Of a stretch of 64,000 nt of DNA, positions 22,238-34,214 are shown one piece after another. The stretch lies in the NCBI GenBank assembly GCA_963969595.1, contig OZ018415.1, positions 1,426,001-1,490,000 of the forward strand, given 5' to 3'. Each line of letters opens with the position of its first letter. Position 1 is the first letter of the stretch. The translations under genes were made by a program, and so were the position numbers. The notes beneath the pieces are model-generated. The model saw only the letters and a program-made list of their open reading frames with translations, did no database searches and was not told the DNA's origin. Source of the DNA: Neckera pumila. Its lineage: Eukaryota > Streptophyta > Bryopsida > Hypnales > Neckeraceae.

Positions 22238-24117
22238 TTACTTGCAAAATGGGGGCCGCGGACGCGGTGGTAATGCCAAGCGAGGGACATGAGGGCCGCG
22301 GGGAGCAGGAGGGCCGCGAGCGGAATGAGACACGCTCCGAGGCGTACAGGAACCAAGTCTCTCCATCGACGACCTGGCACTGGGAGCGGGAGCAATTCTC
22401 CAGGAGGAGAGACCCGAGTCGGGCACGAAGTAAGGATTCGTCTCCGACGTCTCAATTGTGACTTGTGCAAGCTGCTCCTGGTTTTCTCTCCGCTCACGCG
22501 ACATGAGACAGCATATCTTTTGCAGGAGTTTTCTCATCGGCGAGATGTGACTTTTCTTCACTTTCGGAGTTTCGACCACGCGATGAATAGGCATCCATGA
22601 GCCTTTAGACAGAGATGCCCTGGATCGCGCTACTGCTGCAATCATAAGCTCCACACTGGCTTTCAGTTTCCCGTTTTCATTCTCTTTCCGAATAAGGTTC
22701 ATTTCAAGGTCCACTGTGTTGGATTCCACTCGTTTCGCTGCCGCAAGCTCTTCGTAGAGGTGTTGCAGTGTCTTCTCGGAAATTGCGTGTTGTTCTTGTC
22801 GCCGAGTAATTTCTCCATCATAATATGATGTGCTCAATTCAAAGAACGAGCAGCCTTTCTGTGCGATTAGTCCACGGCATAACGCCTCTCTGCAGCGACA
22901 TATCTCGGCAAATTCCCGGGGGTTCCCGGTTCCATTCCACCTGGGAAGAAAATCGAAAATCAGGGGAATAAAAAAACCTCAACCTCATTGTCGCGTTTCT
23001 TAACATCTATACGCACTGCACGAAGTTCTGAATACTCACTTGTAATCAACAGTGAGAGCCTCCTTGGCCATGATGTTGCGCGCCGTTCGCCCTACGCAAT
23101 ACAACTTTCCGTTTGCCCAGCTGCAGAGCAGTCAATTGCATCAAATATTATGAATTAGAGCGGTGGTGTCTTCCATATTGAGTTTCTGAACACCGTTCTT
23201 ACTAACTACCGTAGTTTTGGATTTATGCCTATCCTTATACAACATCCTGTGTTCTTTGCTGTTCTTGAGCTTGAACCTCTGAAATGTAACTGAAGAACAT
23301 TGCTAAACTTTCTTGAACGCCGATTTCAGAAATTATGATCAAATGCAAACAGGATACAATCAATCAAACATTGGCCTCTAAAGTATTCCTCCCTTTCTCC
23401 AAAACAACAGACTAGAACACCGGCCAGCACTTACCACGCTTCTAAGACAACATTAGGTTCGCAGCTATGGTTAACGGCGCCCGTCATGTCATCAAACGGA
23501 TCAACAGTGTACTTATCCAAGTCAGGGCTTCCGGGAAGGCCACGACAAGCACCGGGCCAAGAAACAGCAAATCCATAATGCCGCACAGTTCTCTGAAGTA
23601 GCTTCTCATGATAGCGCCAATATTCGGGGACCGTCATAATCCTCCCGCACACCACAAAGGCGATCCGGTAGCGTGGTAGGTCGGTCTTGGTGTAAAGCTC
23701 CTCCTCCAGCGCGCCGTTGCGGATACTCAAACGGGGCGTATGAAAGAAACTGTTGCAGCAGAAGCCGTGGCACTCACACTCCACCCCGCAGCTCTTCCAT
23801 TTTATCAAGCAAGGGCAATTCGCAGTACACGTTCGGCTCCCTTGCAATCTGCACTCGCAAGAAACGCGTGCGAGCGGCACACTGACATCCGGTTTGGCGT
23901 GCAACAGCTTCCGATCCCCTCTGAGGCGCGTGTCGACTGCCATTGTGGCCGCTCGCGCTCTCCCCTGATGCGCTCCTTTGCCATTGGGATCGGTGCGGGT
24001 TTTGGAGGCTGAGCTCCATTGTGGTGTCCATATGCGCTCTAATCGCGCGGACAATCTTTGCGGCTGCTCTGTTTGACAGTCGTCCTGCTTCATCCAACCT
24101 TCACTGAAAGCCTTCAT
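22238..24117 (-). CDS. SET-domain protein, putative histone-lysine methyltransferase (3 exons)
   Basis: The exons (minus) are 24117-23435, 23120-23040 and 22940-22238, with GT-AG introns and consistent phases, giving about 488 residues. SET enzymes transfer methyl groups from S-adenosylmethionine to lysines, usually of histones in the nucleus. A Cys-rich AWS/CXC-like region lies at 87-121. The SET core includes NHSCEPN (216-222) and ALTVDY (249-254), and a post-SET CxCx4CRG is at 269-278. NHSCEPN is split from the next SET strand by intron 1. The C-terminal half has a KENENGKLKASVE helix and a Ser/Arg/Pro-rich tail. The start codon is uncertain. The terminal AAG-TAA lies in CAA|GTAATC, a possible splice donor, so more exons may exist. 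The locus is GC-rich against an AT-rich background. Its 3' end is duplicated as a fragment at 10624-11239. Confidence 0.8.
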
Positions 24118-25772
24118 GGCTCACTCGGTTTGCGATCAGTAGCAAAGTCTTGTGCATTGTGGCGCCACGCAAATAATCTATGAACACGCTTCCTTCGTTG
24201 TGGAGATGGCATGACTTCCAATTGTTCAGCTCTTTAGCGATTGTTAGTTACACATTTGAAATTGTTTTGCCTTTTCAAATCATGCCTCTTCATAACAATA
24301 CTACTTCCACCCTTTCAAATTTGAGAGTGTCTTTGGGTCATTTCTTTTATACCTCTTCAACAATTTAAGAGTAGCTACTCCCATTTGTTGAAGGTTGTTA
24401 TCATTAATTAAACCATGCCATCTCAACAAGTACTTGCATTCTACAACAACAATTCTCTTGTTGGAAGTATCTCAACATTGTCACCTCATCTTTATGCTTT
24501 GTAATTGAAGACAAGGTTTCAAAGTACTTAAACGTACTGTTTTTTTGACGTCTAACATATTGTTTTTTTGAGAAATAAATTTAGACGTCAAAACATTTTT
24601 TGGGGTATCAATTGGTGCTTACAATACCTTTAGCGTAGGGGCAATGGAAAATAATTATTTAAATGAAAGTCAAAAAAATAAACAAAAAAAATTGCCAAAT
24701 TTAGCAAGAATTAAAGAAAATTCATCAAGAGTATTTTTAATGGCAAAGTAAAGGAATTACCTCATTGACATTTAATAAGAATGTTGTTTTTATAATGAAA
24801 TCCATTGTCCGTCCATGGTCAGACAAAGGATACAGGATAATTTGAAGATAGGAGCTTGACTGCTGAACATCTAGACATTATTTCAAAAATTCTACTTTGA
24901 ACACAATTCTTGCTTTGCGTATCCCACATAGGTTGTTTTACTTCCTATGTATTGAAAGCTTCTCTTTTCATCCATGGTCTATATCCATCCATTTCCTTTT
25001 TTTTGCTAAACACGCCACGTGGTTACCCTTATTTTGTGTTTTAACATTTGTTTAGTGTTTTATTGCAATCCATGGTAAGTTTTACAAACTTACCTATAGT
25101 CAAAACGTGCCTATTTGCTAACATGGTAGTACTATGTTTTTTGGATGTTCCAAAAAATATCATTATATTGTATTCATGTCCTTATAGGATAGGCTCCTGA
25201 GCTAGGGGAGTCAACAGCTTACGCGGTTTTAAGGAATTTGAATAATAGAGTAAAATGCACAATGAAAATGCCTACCTAACTCTATGGCTTTGATTTGCAG
25301 CTTCTGTAATGCATTCAATTCATGTTGTGACAGCTTATTTGAGCTTTTAAAAAAAACTTGCTTAGAATCTCAACTTCAATCTCTGGCCCCCTTGAAACTA
25401 AACCAAGAGGCCCAAATTGGGCAACATTTCTAATGGTAGAAATTTGAGTAGGTAATATGGTGACGTTCTTCTTAAAAATTCTTTGGTTGGACCTATACAT
25501 ACAATATTCTTCACTGATTCTAGTGATATGAATATCACATGTCTCCACTTAAATTTGAAATTATAACAAGATTTATTGATTGTTTTCAAATAATGGTTCC
25601 TTTTTTCCTCAATTTATTTTATATATTAAAAGTGTAAGAAGATTAGTTGCTCACTATGTCCCAATGTCCATAAGCATTCATCCTATAAGCATTTCATTTA
25701 TATACCAATCCTGAGCAATATCTTATAGAGGTAGTAGAAGAACCATTTGAAGAAGGTACCATTTGAACCACT
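24118..25772. other. AT-rich intergenic sequence
   Basis: No gene is seen. A small inverted repeat around TTTGACGTCTAA and TTAGACGTCAAA sits at 24544-24598. The short open frames have no recognisable products. Confidence 0.4.
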
Positions 25773-26145
25773 CATTAGAGCAAATTTCAGGCCTCCAGAG
25801 GGCTGCTCCATAGCCCTTTGAAGTATCCTGAAATTTGTTTTTCTGAGGATGAAAATTTCAATTTTTTTCTTGTTTTTGCATAGCTGAAACTAGTGACAGT
25901 GGCGTAGGAACCCAATTTTACGAGTAAAAAATGAACTAAAAAAAATTAAAAAAAAATTGATCTAAAAAAAAATATTTAAAAAAGAAAAAAAAGAAAAAAA
26001 AGTATGAAACCTAATTGTTTCGGCGAGTAGTCAGCCAAGCTAAGTGCTCACTAGGGGTATTTTTTCAAATTGATAGGCCAAGCTTGAAATAGCTTGGCAT
26101 GTCAATTTGGAGCATCCCTTTGGAGAGTTGATTTTTTCTCTAATG
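25773..26145. mobile_element. CATTAG...CTAATG MITE
   Basis: The 373-bp element runs from CATTAGAGCAAATTTCAGG to TTTTTTCTCTAATG. The interior has the block GTTGAAACT or CTGAAACTA, then a GGCAGTGGC-type motif, an A-rich tract and a Cys/Gly-like GC box, shared with 2730-3637 and 32986-33287 (inverted). It is non-coding. Confidence 0.7.
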
Positions 26146-26518
26146 CTGATTCCTAAATTCTTTTGATTTTGTGCAAGCTTTTCATTACTATTCTCTACTC
26201 CATGTTGACGAGGTGGACAAATGGTGAAGGGCTATGCCAAATTCAATTCTTGCCAAAGATGCAATATTAATTAGTACTTTCAATTTGAAATTGATTTTTA
26301 TTACACAAAAGGAATCTAGCAATTTGGCCAATATCAATTTAAATTTGGAAGAAATTTGCCGGTGAAAAATTAATATTGTAGGAAACAAATCATGAATTTT
26401 TGTGATTGAGAGGATGCAATCAGTGTCCACTAAAAAAACAATCTATTTTTCACGGGAGCCGAGAAGAAATTAGCTAGCTTGAAAAGCTCCAAAAGTTTCT
26501 CAAACACTACCATGGTCA

Positions 26519-26550
26519 GGCATTCCAAAAAACATGGATTTCTTGTAGTG
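26519..26550. mobile_element. Solo CACTA-like terminal repeat
   Basis: The sequence from CATTCCAAAAAACATGG to TTTCTTGTAGTG matches the right terminal repeat of the MITE at 33602-33760 (ATCCCAAAAAACATGGGTTT then TATAGTG). I found no partner end nearby. Confidence 0.4.
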
Positions 26551-26751
26551 CTCAATGCCACAAAAGTATCCGCCTCACGCTTTCAAAACACCATTTTGTG
26601 ACCAACTAAAAAAGATATCAAGAGTGAGTACCTCATGATTCAATTCTAACAAAGTGTCTTTTTAAATTCAATAATAGTTTTCGAAAGTATCTAATATAAA
26701 TTGAAGAGTTCTTTGAAGCAATCAATGAGAGCTTAAGTTTTCTGTATTTCA

Positions 26752-27483
26752 GGGTCATTGCAAGAAACACCGACCACTTTGGCCTATTTTCGGCTAGTAG
26801 TCCAATACTCACAAGCTTTTGCATATGGATTTTTTTTAAATAATATAAATAAGGAAAATTAGTACTAGAGTAAAAATAGCATATTCCCAAAAAATTTAGA
26901 TCTAAAAGAAATCTAGAGCAAAAGTTATTCACAAAAAAGAGTGAGCTGAAATTTTGAAGAAAATACATACTTTGACGTTTTAATTTGTAAAAAATAGGAT
27001 AAATAATTTTCAAAGAAAGTAATAATAGAACATCTGAGAAGACTTCATGGTGAAGAGATTTGACTAGAAAATGATCTTGAAACCATCTTAAATGTTCACA
27101 AATGCGCGCGGAAGAGAGCCCTCTTTGCATGGACGTAGACAATACAAAATAAAACATTTTTAAATGCCCCTTGGTAGAAACATGAGTTCCTACTATGCAA
27201 ATAGAACATAGAAAATTCAGCTCTAAATCATTAAATTTGGGGACTCCTTTTTACTCAAAACCCCTAAATTGCAAAACGTGACAAATGAGCTAACTTTAAA
27301 TTTTAAATAAAAAATGATTCTTAAAAATTTCTGAAAAATATGAGATATGATTAATCTCAAGACAGACATCTCCAATAAAAAATTCAACTTCATGCAAGTT
27401 ATGCTTCAAGAGTTATTGCAATAGTAAGCTTCCACAAACTCCTTGTGACAATTCAACAGGACAGGTGTTTCTTGCAATGACCC
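26752..27483. mobile_element. ~730-bp non-autonomous DNA element, copy 2
   Basis: The 732-bp element has inverted ends GGGTCATTGCAAGAAACACC and GGTGTTTCTTGCAATGACCC and is flanked by TTCA on both sides (26748-26751 and 27484-27487). The interior matches 1866-2596 inverted. An open frame overlaps it (26633-27157) but runs across the element border and resembles no protein. Confidence 0.85.
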
Positions 27484-27487
27484 TTCA

Positions 27488-28159
27488 AGGATGTCCGATC
27501 AAGAATAGCCCAATCTCTATAGTAGATGTTTATCTAATTTCAACATTCAAAATTTGTTGTTTAATATTCATATGATCTTTGAAAATTCTCAAATCAATTG
27601 CATTTACTTCCAATTTCATTTGCTAACATTGTAATGTAGTTATTTTCTCTAAATTGTATTAATGGATGCTTGTTTGAAAAAAGAAAAAGTGTTTGTTTTA
27701 GGCGTGGATAATTTTTATGGACAATTTTTCAATATTTGTGAAAATCTCATAAAATCAATAGATTGCAACTCACATTAATTGCTAAATTTGAATTCAATTA
27801 ATTTTCCACAAAGTTGACATCCATATAAATATAAAAATTTAGAATTTTATCAAGATTAATAATCTATGTTAACAAGGTTTATTTTTCTCATTTACAATGC
27901 AAGCACAAAAGACGTGCTGATTTTGTTGCATTTGAGGTGAGATTTGAGGGGCAGTACAGAGTGTACCGTAGGGCTTTTGGAAAAAAAATCTAAAAATAAA
28001 TAAAATTATATTCCAATTGGAAATTTAGAATTTCAGTTTGGAACCAAAGGCCCAAATTAGCAAGGAGCCTAGGAGAGGAGAAGCAAAGAATGAAGGACAC
28101 TAAGCAACCACAAAATAGAGGTATTTTTTACATTTATCCTTGGTTGGGGGAAGATAGAC
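27488..28159. other. AT-rich intergenic sequence
   Basis: No gene or clear repeat boundary is seen. Confidence 0.4.
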
Positions 28160-28413
28160 ATGCGGGGTGAACTGACCCTTCGTTCAAGCGGCTCATCCAC
28201 TCCAAGTCATCCCAGATTCCCATGGGCACAAGTAAAAAAAAAAGCCCCCTATTTTGTGCTTGATTAATTTACCTTGAACACTTCTCCTCGTTGATTTGGG
28301 GCCTTTGATTGCAAATAGGAATTCAAAATTTACAAATATTATCATGCGTGGAAAATTAAAAAAATTCAGCGTTTTCCTGAGTGGTCAAGCGAGGGGGTCA
28401 GTTCACCCTAGCC
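28160..28413. mobile_element. GGGGTGAACTGACCC MITE, copy 1
   Basis: It starts near GGGGTGAACTGACCC and ends near GGGGGTCAGTTCACCCTAGCC, which are inverted. The interior shares GTCATCCC, TATTTTGTGCTTGATT, TTTGGGGCC and TTGATTGCAAAT with 30026-30257, 41396-41625 and the partial copy at 28551-28715. It is non-coding. Confidence 0.75.
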
Positions 28414-28550
28414 AGTGCCTATTTGATGGCCTTTAAAGAAAGTAAAGGTGAAATAAATAAAACCAACTCCCAAGTCACAACAGTTCCGATAAAAATCTAA
28501 CAGTGAGTGTTGTCCATATGCTAGTGCAACAAACCTCTTGCAGAGGTAAA

Positions 28551-28715
28551 GCCAAGGGCGAACGTTAAAAAAATGACCCCCTATTTTGTGCCGTCTTGTT
28601 CAATTGTTAACACCTTTCCTAACTAATTTGGGGCCTCTGATTGCAAATATGAATACAAAATTTGCAAATTTCATCATGCGTTGCAAATAAAACATTCCTG
28701 CGTTTTTTCTAGGGC
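28551..28715. mobile_element. Partial GGGGTGAACTGACCC MITE
   Basis: The left region (GGGCGAACGTTAAAAAAATG, then CCCCTATTTTGTGCC) and the middle (TTTGGGGCCTCTGATTGCAA) match the family, but the right inverted end is missing. Confidence 0.6.
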
Positions 28716-30025
28716 TAAAACTCATTGCACTACTATAGACTCGACCATATGCCTTCCCACTAAATTTGGGATCCATGTCTGTGTAGCACTATCTATTCTT
28801 CGCGGACAATAGTAGACTTGCAGGCTTGCAGTTACTCTAGCAAGTCCATAAAGTTTACGCTAGTACCTCTTGTTCAAAGCTTAGAACAAATATTTGGTTT
28901 CCACAAGGAGTTAAGTTCACTTGCAAAACACTTTTGAAAGCACCGTCACTTTTCAAAGACAAAAAAGTTGCACAAAACACTACAACTGAGCTAAAATTTT
29001 GAAATTTAAGGCTGTGGGATTTACACTTTGAAAAAACCTTTGCTAACTGTAGCCAATTTTCTGAACACTGTAAGTAACAACGAAACGACAACTCAGATAA
29101 CAAATGCATATGGATGAGTGAGACCAAGTGGCGAAGGAACCATAGTGGTGCCAAATGAATGCACGTGAATCATCCCAAATGTGGTGTGATCAGCCATGCG
29201 ACACCAAGGTTTTAGCAGGATTTGGGGTCCAGTAGCTGCAGAGCTGGACTAGCTGACATAATAGTAGGCTATGGTGGTCTGGTTTGGTAACCATTTCCAA
29301 TCTCGATGTGAAATCATCGACCACTACAAGCAACACGTCCTCATCCACTTTCGATACTATCCATTTCCAACCTCCGGAGAATAGTGCAAGACTCCCGCAG
29401 CTAGTAGCTCTGGGCTCCGGCCACTAAGTTGTGAAAATGCCTATTACTAAATGAGCGCCAATCTTGCAACAGTGTGTCAAGTGAAAGAGCTGTAAAAACT
29501 CGGATAGATATATATTTGACAGGTTTCTTTGGGAAAGTTCCCAGTTCTTGAAAGCTTTGCAGCTTCCCTTGTAGCTTTGCAGTCTTGTCCATCTCTGAAA
29601 CTTGCATTTAGAACCCGTCTTGCTTTCTTTCCAAATCGAACAATAACCTATATAATGCTACCATAATATACAATCTTTGGACAACCCAGGATAGTGGCAC
29701 CATTCCAACGGCTACAGTTCTCTAATGCCGCCTCAAGTTTAGATCTGCAAAGACTCACAAGGATAATGCATAGGGCATAATTTGAGATCTACATGTCATC
29801 ACAAGTTCCAATATTAATTAAGTAATACTCCAAGTTTCATTTAAAACCTTCCATCCATGTAATTTATTCAAAGTGTTATTCAGTTCAGGAGATATCTCCA
29901 AACCGCTTTGGAGGTCGGTCGTAAGCTTTTATGCCACCCTCCAATTGTGAGGGACTCTGGTTGGTTGAGTAAATTCTTCTAAAATGGGAACCAAATACTT
30001 TGATTTAAAAACAATACTCCTCACA
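28716..30025. other. Intergenic sequence
   Basis: It is less AT-rich than the surroundings. Short open frames of 99 and 68 codons exist on the minus strand (28855-29154, 29401-29607) but resemble nothing I recognise. No feature is supported. Confidence 0.35.
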
Positions 30026-30257
30026 CGGCCGAAGTGAACGTACTGACCCCCTCGCTTGTCCCCCCCAAGTTATTCCAAGGGTGACATGTAAGAAAAAGAC
30101 CCCTATTTTGTGCTTCATTGATTTATCTTCTACACCTCCCCTAGTTAATTTGGGGCCTCTGATTGCAAATATGAATTCAAAATTTGCAAGTTTTACCATG
30201 TGTGACAAATAAAAAATTCCCTCGGGGATTAGCAAGGGAGTCAGTTCACCCCAGCCC
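30026..30257. mobile_element. GGGGTGAACTGACCC MITE, copy 2
   Basis: The left end is CGGCCGAAGTGAACGTACTG then CCCCCTCGCTTG. The right end is GGAGTCAGTTCACCCCAGCC. The interior (CCTATTTTGTGCTTCATT, TTTGGGGCCTCTGATTGCAA) is shared with the other copies. Confidence 0.75.
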
Positions 30258-31183
30258 CTCACACAAGATAGGCATGAGAGAATTCCAAATGAAATTACTC
30301 GCAAAGAGGTGAATTATTCTCATTGATGACATTAAGTATTCTGTTACAAGTGTTTTTCAATAGGAGAAAATATCCGAGGGTAAATCATCCAGACAAAAAA
30401 ATCATTCCATTCATCAAGAATACATGTATAATTGCAGAGACAACGTCATTTAGTCAACAACTCGTATGTATAAAATTTACTAAATCTGAGAGCAATATGT
30501 AGTCTAATGTCGTTGTATTGGAAAATTTCAAAGCAATCACTATGGTTCTAGTTTTAAGAGCTTTTTGCAAGTAGAGTCTCACAAATTTGGCACTTTGAAT
30601 CGTGCCAATATAATGAATTTGAAGTTTTTAATGCAACGTCTATGAATCTTGAAAGCAACGCGTAGCTTGAACTTTTACGGTTCTCGTTTTAAAACAAATC
30701 AGTACAATTACGTAATCGACTTGCAAATCTTCTCCTACATGCTACTTCAATTGATAAATGAGAGGTATCAATCAGATTCTGATGGTATGTCCTTTAGAAA
30801 CTTTGATGCCATCGGTGAAACAACCGTCCTTTTCACAAACTTCAAAATACTATCCACTAGCTCTTCATATGTTGCTTTAGTCCAGGTCATTGCGATTAAA
30901 TCCACTGACACAACTCCATATTAAAACGGATCTTTATCTCCAGCTACGGTGACGCTGTAACAATTGAAGGTCCACGATGCAAAGTCGCACAAAAATGTGA
31001 AAAAATAGACAATAAATGACAGTAGAAATTCTAGTATATATGGAAGTCAAAGTGGAGGCATTCCATATGGCTTTCTCTGTCCTCAATCTGAAGAGGGGTT
31101 CAGATCCGAAGCTTCCACCAACTGCGTAACTTCTGTTATTCTCCAAACACATTACTTTGTTCTTCATTGATTGTTGCTTAGCA
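30258..31183. other. Intergenic sequence upstream of the Cys-repeat gene
   Basis: A 91-codon open frame (30649-30924) is unrecognised and probably chance. The last 150 bp are less AT-rich and probably hold the promoter and 5' UTR of the gene starting at 31184. Confidence 0.35.
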
Positions 31184-32817
31184 ATGGCGAATTCTCAACA
31201 TGCCTTCGATGCATTGGTGATGCTACTCTTTGCAGGTACTTGTCTTACTTACAATCTTCTCAATGAATTAGCTGTTGGTCTAGTTATGCCTGAATTGAAA
31301 TGAACGTTTTGAAACTGCCTAGAGGTAGTGATTGTCCTTGTCTTAACTTACTGCATATGAGATATTTCGCTGACCAGAATTGTGTTTGCAACTTTTCGAT
31401 GATCATGTACTGTGATTGATTTTAGTTTGCAAATCCATGTGGTTATGGTAATGCTTGTGAATTGCAGGTGGCGCGCAGGCCTACAATTGTGCTCCAGGGT
31501 ATAAGGACTGTGATGGAAACTAGCCCCTTAATGCTTGTGAAGTGAACATCAACACCAACGTCAACTACTGTGGCGACTATGGATACAAGTGTGGATCCTT
31601 TGCGGTGCCAATGTTGTTCCGGCCTGCAAGTCAGGCAAGTGCAAGTTTTCTTGCAAACCGTCATTCCTGAACTGCGACTCCATCTGGAAGAATGGCTGTG
31701 AGATCAACGGCAGCAGCGACATGAACAACTGCGGCTCCTATGGCAACAAGTGCATTGCCCCCAGCTTACGCCACAGCAATTTGCGCCAACGGCCAGTATG
31801 TTTACACCTCCAAGCTGGGATGGAAGAATTGCGACAACAATTGGGAGAATGGCTGTGAGATCGACATCGGCTAGGACACTTACAACTGCAGTGCTTGTGG
31901 GAATAAATGCATTGCGCCTGCTAATGCATCCGCAAAATGTGCCGGTTCGAAGTGCGTGTACACTTGCAAACCCGGGTTCTTCAACTGCGACAGCGACTAG
32001 ACCAACGGATGTGAGAATTCATGTGGCTTTGATGTAAACAACTGCGGTGCTTGTGGTGCGAAGTGTGACGATAAGCCCAACACAGTGACGGCTTGCAACG
32101 GTGGGAAGTGCGTGTACACTTGCAATCCCAGGTTCTTCAATTGCGACGGCGACTAGACCAACGGTTGTGAGAATTCATGTGGCTCTTATGCCAACAACTG
32201 CGGAGCTTGCGGCCTGAAGTGCCCGGACGTGCCAAACGAAGAAACCAAGTGCTACAACGGGAAGTGCGATTACTATTGCAAGCCCGAATTCTCCAACTGC
32301 GACGACGGCTGGTCGAATGGGTGTGAAGGCTACTATAGCTCTGACCCCAACAACTATGGCGCTTGTGGCATGCAATGCAAGACGCTTCCAAACGTGTGCA
32401 GCAAGTGCGTGTTTAGAAAATGTAAGTATGATTGCAAGCCTAGGTTTAACAACTGTGACTGGAGCTGGAAGAATGGGTGCAAGAGTGAGCGGACCACTGA
32501 TGCTTACAATTGTGGACAATGCGGCAACAAGTGTCCCACACCCAAGTACGCCGGCGGTGAAGCCAAGTGCACGTAAGTTTTGTTAATCCTTCTGTACTTT
32601 AATATGTTCCCATGAGCCTGAAGTTTCTAGCTTTCAAACCCGTCTTGTTTTTTTGTTTGAAACATATAACCTGAACAAGTGTTTGCTGTTGTGGTTTGGC
32701 AATTATGGGAAATGCGAGTTGCAGTCGTGCAAGAGGGGATGGAAGTATAAGAGGAGCAAGAGCTGCTATGTGGACAGAGGCAAGGGGAATGGTGGTGGCA
32801 AGGGAGGATGGCATTAG
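31184..32817 (+). pseudogene. Secreted Cys-rich repeat protein gene, broken
   Basis: Exon 1 (31184-31235) encodes a signal-peptide-like start (MANSQHAFDALVMLLFAGGAQA across the splice). A GT-AG intron leads to exon 2 (31468-32572), and a likely 3' exon ends at 32817 with a Lys/Gly-rich tail. Exon 2 holds about seven ~40-residue repeats of the form nCGxCGxKC...C..GKC.y.CkPxF.NCDxxWxNGCE. Similar Cys repeats occur in secreted plant and bacterial proteins; the function here is unknown. The frame is broken by TAG at 31521, 31872, 31998 and 32154 and by frameshifts near 31600 and 31762. Three of the TAGs sit at the repeat's conserved Trp. Cysteines are otherwise well kept, so the decay looks recent. 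The acceptor of the last exon is not certain. Confidence 0.8.
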
Positions 32818-32985
32818 TCTTCCTATGGAGGAGTTTGTAGCGATTGTTGGAGATTGAGATTCATATTTGTCTCCATGGTTTATAGAGCCCTCATGATACT
32901 TGACAAGTAGATCATGAACTACCTTGTTAGCTATTATTTTGCTGTGCATTATGTGTACTTGCTTTCATTTGCGAGTAGAAATTGC

Positions 32986-33287
32986 TCTTAGTGAGAAATC
33001 AGAGTCTCTGACTGCTCCCCAAAGCAGTCAAGTTTCACAAAATATTTTTCTTTTTTTTTTGTAAATTTTTTTTTAATATTTTTTTAAGATTAAAAATAAT
33101 AAAATAAAAAATAAAATCTTAAAATTTTTTTATTTGGATTCTTGGGTTCCTGCGGCACTACTGCTGCAGTTTCAGTAGGGCAGAAATAGGGGAAAATGAA
33201 TTTTTTTGAGCAAAATAAAAGCAAATTTCAGGGTACCTCAGAGGACTATGGAGTAGCCCTCCGGAGGCCTAAAATTTCCTCTAGTGA
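32986..33287. mobile_element. CATTAG...CTAATG-type MITE, inverted copy
   Basis: It reads from TTAGTGAGAAATCAGAGTCT to GGCCTAAAATTTCCTCTAGTG and matches, inverted, 3300-3637 and 25773-26145. Shared blocks are GCAGTCAAGTTTCAC, the A/T-rich tract, TGCAGTTTCAGTA and CAAATTTCAGGGTACCTC. It lies just 3' of the Cys-repeat pseudogene. Confidence 0.65.
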
Positions 33288-33601
33288 TTGTGTAGTACTC
33301 ATCAAAGACTCTTGTTGATAGTATAATAGAACTACAATATGATCAATGGGCCAAATTGACCAAAAAGCTTTTCTTTCTAGTATTCATAGTACTCAACAAT
33401 TTTTTGGCAAAATGCCACAAAACAACTATTCTTCCTTGCAATTTGCCCTCTAGCCTTACAAAGTATTTTAATAAATCAGTTGGTACGTAGAACAATTTAA
33501 TGGAATAAAAGATTATGAAAAGCTTTAAAAACTCATAGAAGATAGAGTCATACATGTATCAAAAAAGTTGTACTTGTCATAGATCAAATAGCATACATAA
33601 T

Positions 33602-33760
33602 CACTATACAAAACCCGTGTTTTATGGGATGTTTTCACTATTTTTTGGAACGCATTTTTGTGGACATTAAATAAAACAACCCTTGTTTTATTTAATGTCC
33701 ACAAAAATGCGTTCCAAAAAATAGTGAAAACATCCCAAAAAACATGGGTTTCTTATAGTG
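33602..33760. mobile_element. CACTA-like foldback MITE
   Basis: The 159-bp element is almost entirely an inverted repeat with a spacer of only a few bases. The left end is CACTATACAAAACCCGTG and the right end is CATGGGTTTCTTATAGTG. It is flanked by AAT on both sides, the 3-bp target duplication typical of CACTA (En/Spm) elements. RNA read across it would fold into a long hairpin. It is non-coding. Confidence 0.85.
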
Positions 33761-34214
33761 AATATAGCCTTGCTTGTCAAATGCTTGGAAGTTTCTTAAG
33801 GGTTCATTCTATTTCTAATGACTAAAATTCGACATAACTTTGTAACAAGTACCCTAGTTCAAATTTGATGAAGTTTTATCTTGCATCCAATAAAATCCTT
33901 GCATGTATAAAATGTCTTGCATGTTTGAGCAAAATTTATATCTAAGGACCAAAAAATTGTGATCACAATTGCCTATCCAAAAATGAGTGAACACGCCTTA
34001 GTTATTTAGGGATTAATTCTTGTTCACATTTTTGTTATTTGGGAATGACAAAAATCTATTATCGCATACAATTTAATTGATTTAGTCTTGTTGCAAATAT
34101 TAGTCTTGTCTTCATAATTGCAATTCTAAATAAGGGCAAAGTTGTTGCCAAACTATCAAAGTAGACAAAAAAAAAAAAAACATGATTGAACCTTAGTATT
34201 TGTCCACAAATTGC

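Larger units (their letters stand above)
16530..22872. repeat. Segmental duplication, copy B
   Basis: This copy matches 1-11239 in the same orientation with many small substitutions and several large gaps. It is shorter (6.3 kb against 11.2 kb) because it lacks the two DNA elements, the 1478-1853 insertion, one U2 spacer and most of 7610-9000. The 32-bp repeats recur at 16685-16786. At the right end it runs seamlessly into the complete SET gene, so B is the better candidate for the ancestral locus. Confidence 0.9.

Noticed and set aside
23740..24012. Plus-strand frames opposite SET exon 1
   Set aside because: They are antisense shadows of a GC-rich coding exon with clear SET and Cys-rich motifs on the minus strand.
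26633..27157. 174-codon minus-strand open frame
   Set aside because: It lies mostly inside the ~730-bp element, crosses its border, has low-complexity hydrophobic composition and is not open in the other copies.
31521..32156. Programmed TAG readthrough or recoding in the Cys-repeat gene
   Set aside because: The two frameshifts in the same exon make decay the simpler explanation. The observation is kept as a finding, but recoding is not claimed.
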